DNA of 64,000 nucleotides from Carthagonibacter metallireducens. Lineage in GTDB: Bacteria > Gemmatimonadota > Gemmatimonadetes > Palauibacterales > Palauibacteraceae. The translations under genes and the position numbers were made by a program. Positions 62,639 to 64,000 of this stretch are shown here, piece after piece; position 1 is the first letter of the stretch, and each line of letters begins with the position of its first letter. The notes under the pieces are model-generated. The model saw only the letters and a list, made by a program, of their open reading frames with translations, was not told the origin of the DNA and made no database searches. The stretch spans positions 65,721-129,720 of the forward strand of contig JAMJQQ010000036.1 in assembly GCA_023554445.1 (NCBI GenBank), read 5' to 3'.

Positions 62639-63828
62639 GTGAATCTCGGGCTGCGCCGACGAGTACGACACGAACCGGAATCGCTTTCCTCGTCATCGCT
62701 GCAGTCATCGTCCTCGTGTCTGCCGTTGCGGCCGTGACAGGGGCGTCCGTTCCATTCCGGAATGATTTCGCGGCCTACTGGCCGGTCGCCAATCTCCTGC
62801 TGGACGGGCAGAATCCCTACGACGCAGCGGCGATCGAACAGCTTCAGCAGTCAGTCGGAGATGAGCTCGGCGGCGACTCGGTGGTCCGTTATCCACCGTG
62901 GTCGCTACCCTTGCTCCTTCCGCTCGCGTCCCTGCCGTACGCACCGGGCTGGTATCTCTGGATCAGCCTGCAGATGGTCCTCGTCGCCGTCGGTGCTCTC
63001 TGGGTGTGGCGACTGCTCGGGGGAAAGGAACGCTCCACAGTCCCCCTCGCAGTAGCAGTCCTCTTTCCCCCGAGCCTCTTCGTAGCGCTGGGCGGCCAGA
63101 TCGACGGGGTTCTGTTGCTTGGTGCGACCGTATTCCTCTGGGGCATGCTGAACGGTCGGGTCGGGATCGCGGGAGCTTCGTTGGGACTCCTGACCATGAA
63201 GCCACATCTTTTCCTCGCCCTCGGACTTGCATCGCTGTTCTGGAGCATTCGAAACAGGCAGGTCCGTCTCCTCGCGACCGCGGGCCTGTTCATCCTGATC
63301 GGTTCGCTGGTTGCGCTCCTTTTCAGGCCACAGGTCTTCGCAGACTACCTGGCGTTCATTCAGTCACCCTCGACTTCCTGGACGCGGGCGGTGGCGTTGG
63401 GGAGCGGTCTCTCTGCAGCTCTCGGTGGAGGTCTTTCCTGGTTGAAATGGATTCCGGCGCTTCTGGTCGCTGCGGCTATAGTGACTCTCGCTGTCCGCCG
63501 CCGAGGCAATCCTGAGACCGAATGGCAACGTGAGTTCCCGACCCTTCTCCTGCTCGGACTGCTCGCTGCACCGTATCTTCTCGTTCACGATCTCGTGTTA
63601 CTTGTCCCCGCTGTCCTTTCCTGCTGCCTCTGCTTCACGCGCTCCGGCATTCGCGCCGCTCGGGTCGGAGGCGCAGTCCTGTTCTTGCTGTTCTGCGCCA
63701 TGATCTGGATCGGACAGCTGTATGAAAATGCTATAGCTATTCATGTTATGGTCGTTCCTCTCATGCTGTTTCCGAGCATGCTGGCGAGAAGCTGCATCGG
63801 GACGGATTCGCCCGTCGAGATAGCGTAG
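62635..63828 (+). CDS. GT87-like (DUF2029) membrane glycosyltransferase, copy 2
   Basis: A 397-residue paralogue of the preceding gene, starting at ATG 62635 overlapping its stop (ATGA). It shares RNDFAAYWPVANLLLDGQNPYDAAAI, RYPPWSLPLLLPLASLPY, FVALGGQIDGVLLLG, and LTMKPHLFLALG with copy 1, so the pair arose by tandem duplication. Roughly nine helices are present. The last 30 codons are more AT-rich. Its end is 58 bases from the convergent 5S rRNA gene, with a hairpin between. Confidence 0.8.
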   Translation: MSESRAAPTSTTRTGIAFLVIAAVIVLVSAVAAVTGASVPFRNDFAAYWPVANLLLDGQNPYDAAAIEQLQQSVGDELGGDSVVRYPPWSLPLLLPLASLPYAPGWYLWISLQMVLVAVGALWVWRLLGGKERSTVPLAVAVLFPPSLFVALGGQIDGVLLLGATVFLWGMLNGRVGIAGASLGLLTMKPHLFLALGLASLFWSIRNRQVRLLATAGLFILIGSLVALLFRPQVFADYLAFIQSPSTSWTRAVALGSGLSAALGGGLSWLKWIPALLVAAAIVTLAVRRRGNPETEWQREFPTLLLLGLLAAPYLLVHDLVLLVPAVLSCCLCFTRSGIRAARVGGAVLFLLFCAMIWIGQLYENAIAIHVMVVPLMLFPSMLARSCIGTDSPVEIA

Positions 63829-63841
63829 GGGGGATGCGAAG

Positions 63842-63874
63842 CGCCCCGCGACGTCGGGTGTGACGGGCGGGGCG
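63842..63874. terminator. Hairpin between the GT87-like gene and the 5S rRNA gene
   Basis: CGCCCCGC at 63842-63849 pairs perfectly with GCGGGGCG at 63867-63874 (loop 17). It lies between two convergent transcription units and can serve both strands. There is no strong T tract on either side, so efficiency is uncertain. Confidence 0.6.
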
Positions 63875-63886
63875 AATCGAGTGCGA

Positions 63887-64000
63887 GCCGGCGGTGACCT
63901 ACTCTCCCACGACAGAAGCCGCAGTACCATCGGCGCTGAGGGGCTTAACTACCGGGTTCGGGATGGGACCGGGTGTGACCCCCTCGCGAGAACCACCGGC
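63887..64000 (-). rRNA. rrf: 5S ribosomal RNA
   Basis: Read on the - strand, the sequence starts GCCGGTGGTT and ends ACCGCCGGC. These ends pair over nine positions (one G-U) to form helix I. Conserved 5S segments are CCCGAACCCGGTAGTTAAGC, GGTACTGC, and GGGAGAGTAGGTCACC. It is about 114 bases, a normal length, and reaches the window edge, so a base or two may be missing. As the last gene of an rRNA operon, it implies 23S and 16S genes just beyond the window on the right. Confidence 0.95.

Overview
The window is a dense, high-GC stretch of bacterial chromosome with about 61 protein genes, most of them touching or overlapping their neighbours, and one 5S rRNA gene. It encodes a complete diderm, LPS-type envelope (KdsB, LptC/A/B, LpxA, LpxB, LpxC-FabZ, LpxD, LpxK, Skp, BamA, LolD/LolC-E). 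It also carries genes better known from Firmicutes (McsA-McsB-ClpC protein-arginine phosphorylation, BshC for bacillithiol) and a PorV/PorQ-type outer-membrane protein. An LpxC-FabZ fusion, GTG/ATG starts overlapping upstream stops and high GC fit a Gemmatimonadota-like or related FCB-group bacterium. That placement is an inference from gene content, not a sequence search.

Layout. Left arm, all on the + strand (1-19034): fabF(partial)-purE-ispF-DedA-xer-nitroreductase-outer-membrane protein; then kdsB-pyrG-lptC-lptA-lptB; then rpoN followed by an envelope-glycan block (GT2, GT4, methyltransferase, YfhO-like, flippase-like, DPM1-like). At 19097-19124 lies a near-perfect dif site (24 of 28 positions identical to E. 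coli dif), the XerCD chromosome-dimer resolution site. Right arm, nearly all on the - strand (19203-61398), read from right to left: era-Trm112-PorV/Q, rnr, prfB (with programmed frameshift)-lysS-lolC/E-lolD-mcsA-mcsB-clpC-bamA-skp-lpxD-lpxC/fabZ-lpxA-Gfo/Idh-mini-TM-lpxB-LPLAT-lpxK-nadB-rlmH-methyltransferase-bshC, then murJ-uvrC-thrC, a secreted TPR protein, DUF512-der-plsY-gpsA-MerR-surE-pcm-VTT, and a TPR membrane protein. Two tandem GT87-like membrane proteins (+) and a - strand 5S rRNA close the window.

How it fits together. The window straddles the replication terminus. Genes on both sides point toward dif, and octamers matching the FtsK-orienting motif GGGNAGGG also point toward dif (13 toward, 1 away, counted by eye; gene orientation is a confounder). 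Most functions converge on building the outer membrane: lipid A and Kdo synthesis, LPS export, lipoprotein and OMP assembly, polyprenol-linked glycans and phospholipid precursors (gpsA, plsY). Translation, RNA and protein quality-control genes (prfB, lysS, rnr, rlmH, clpC/mcsAB, pcm, surE) are interleaved. No mobile element, CRISPR array or tRNA was seen. No gap without a gene exceeds 300 bases.
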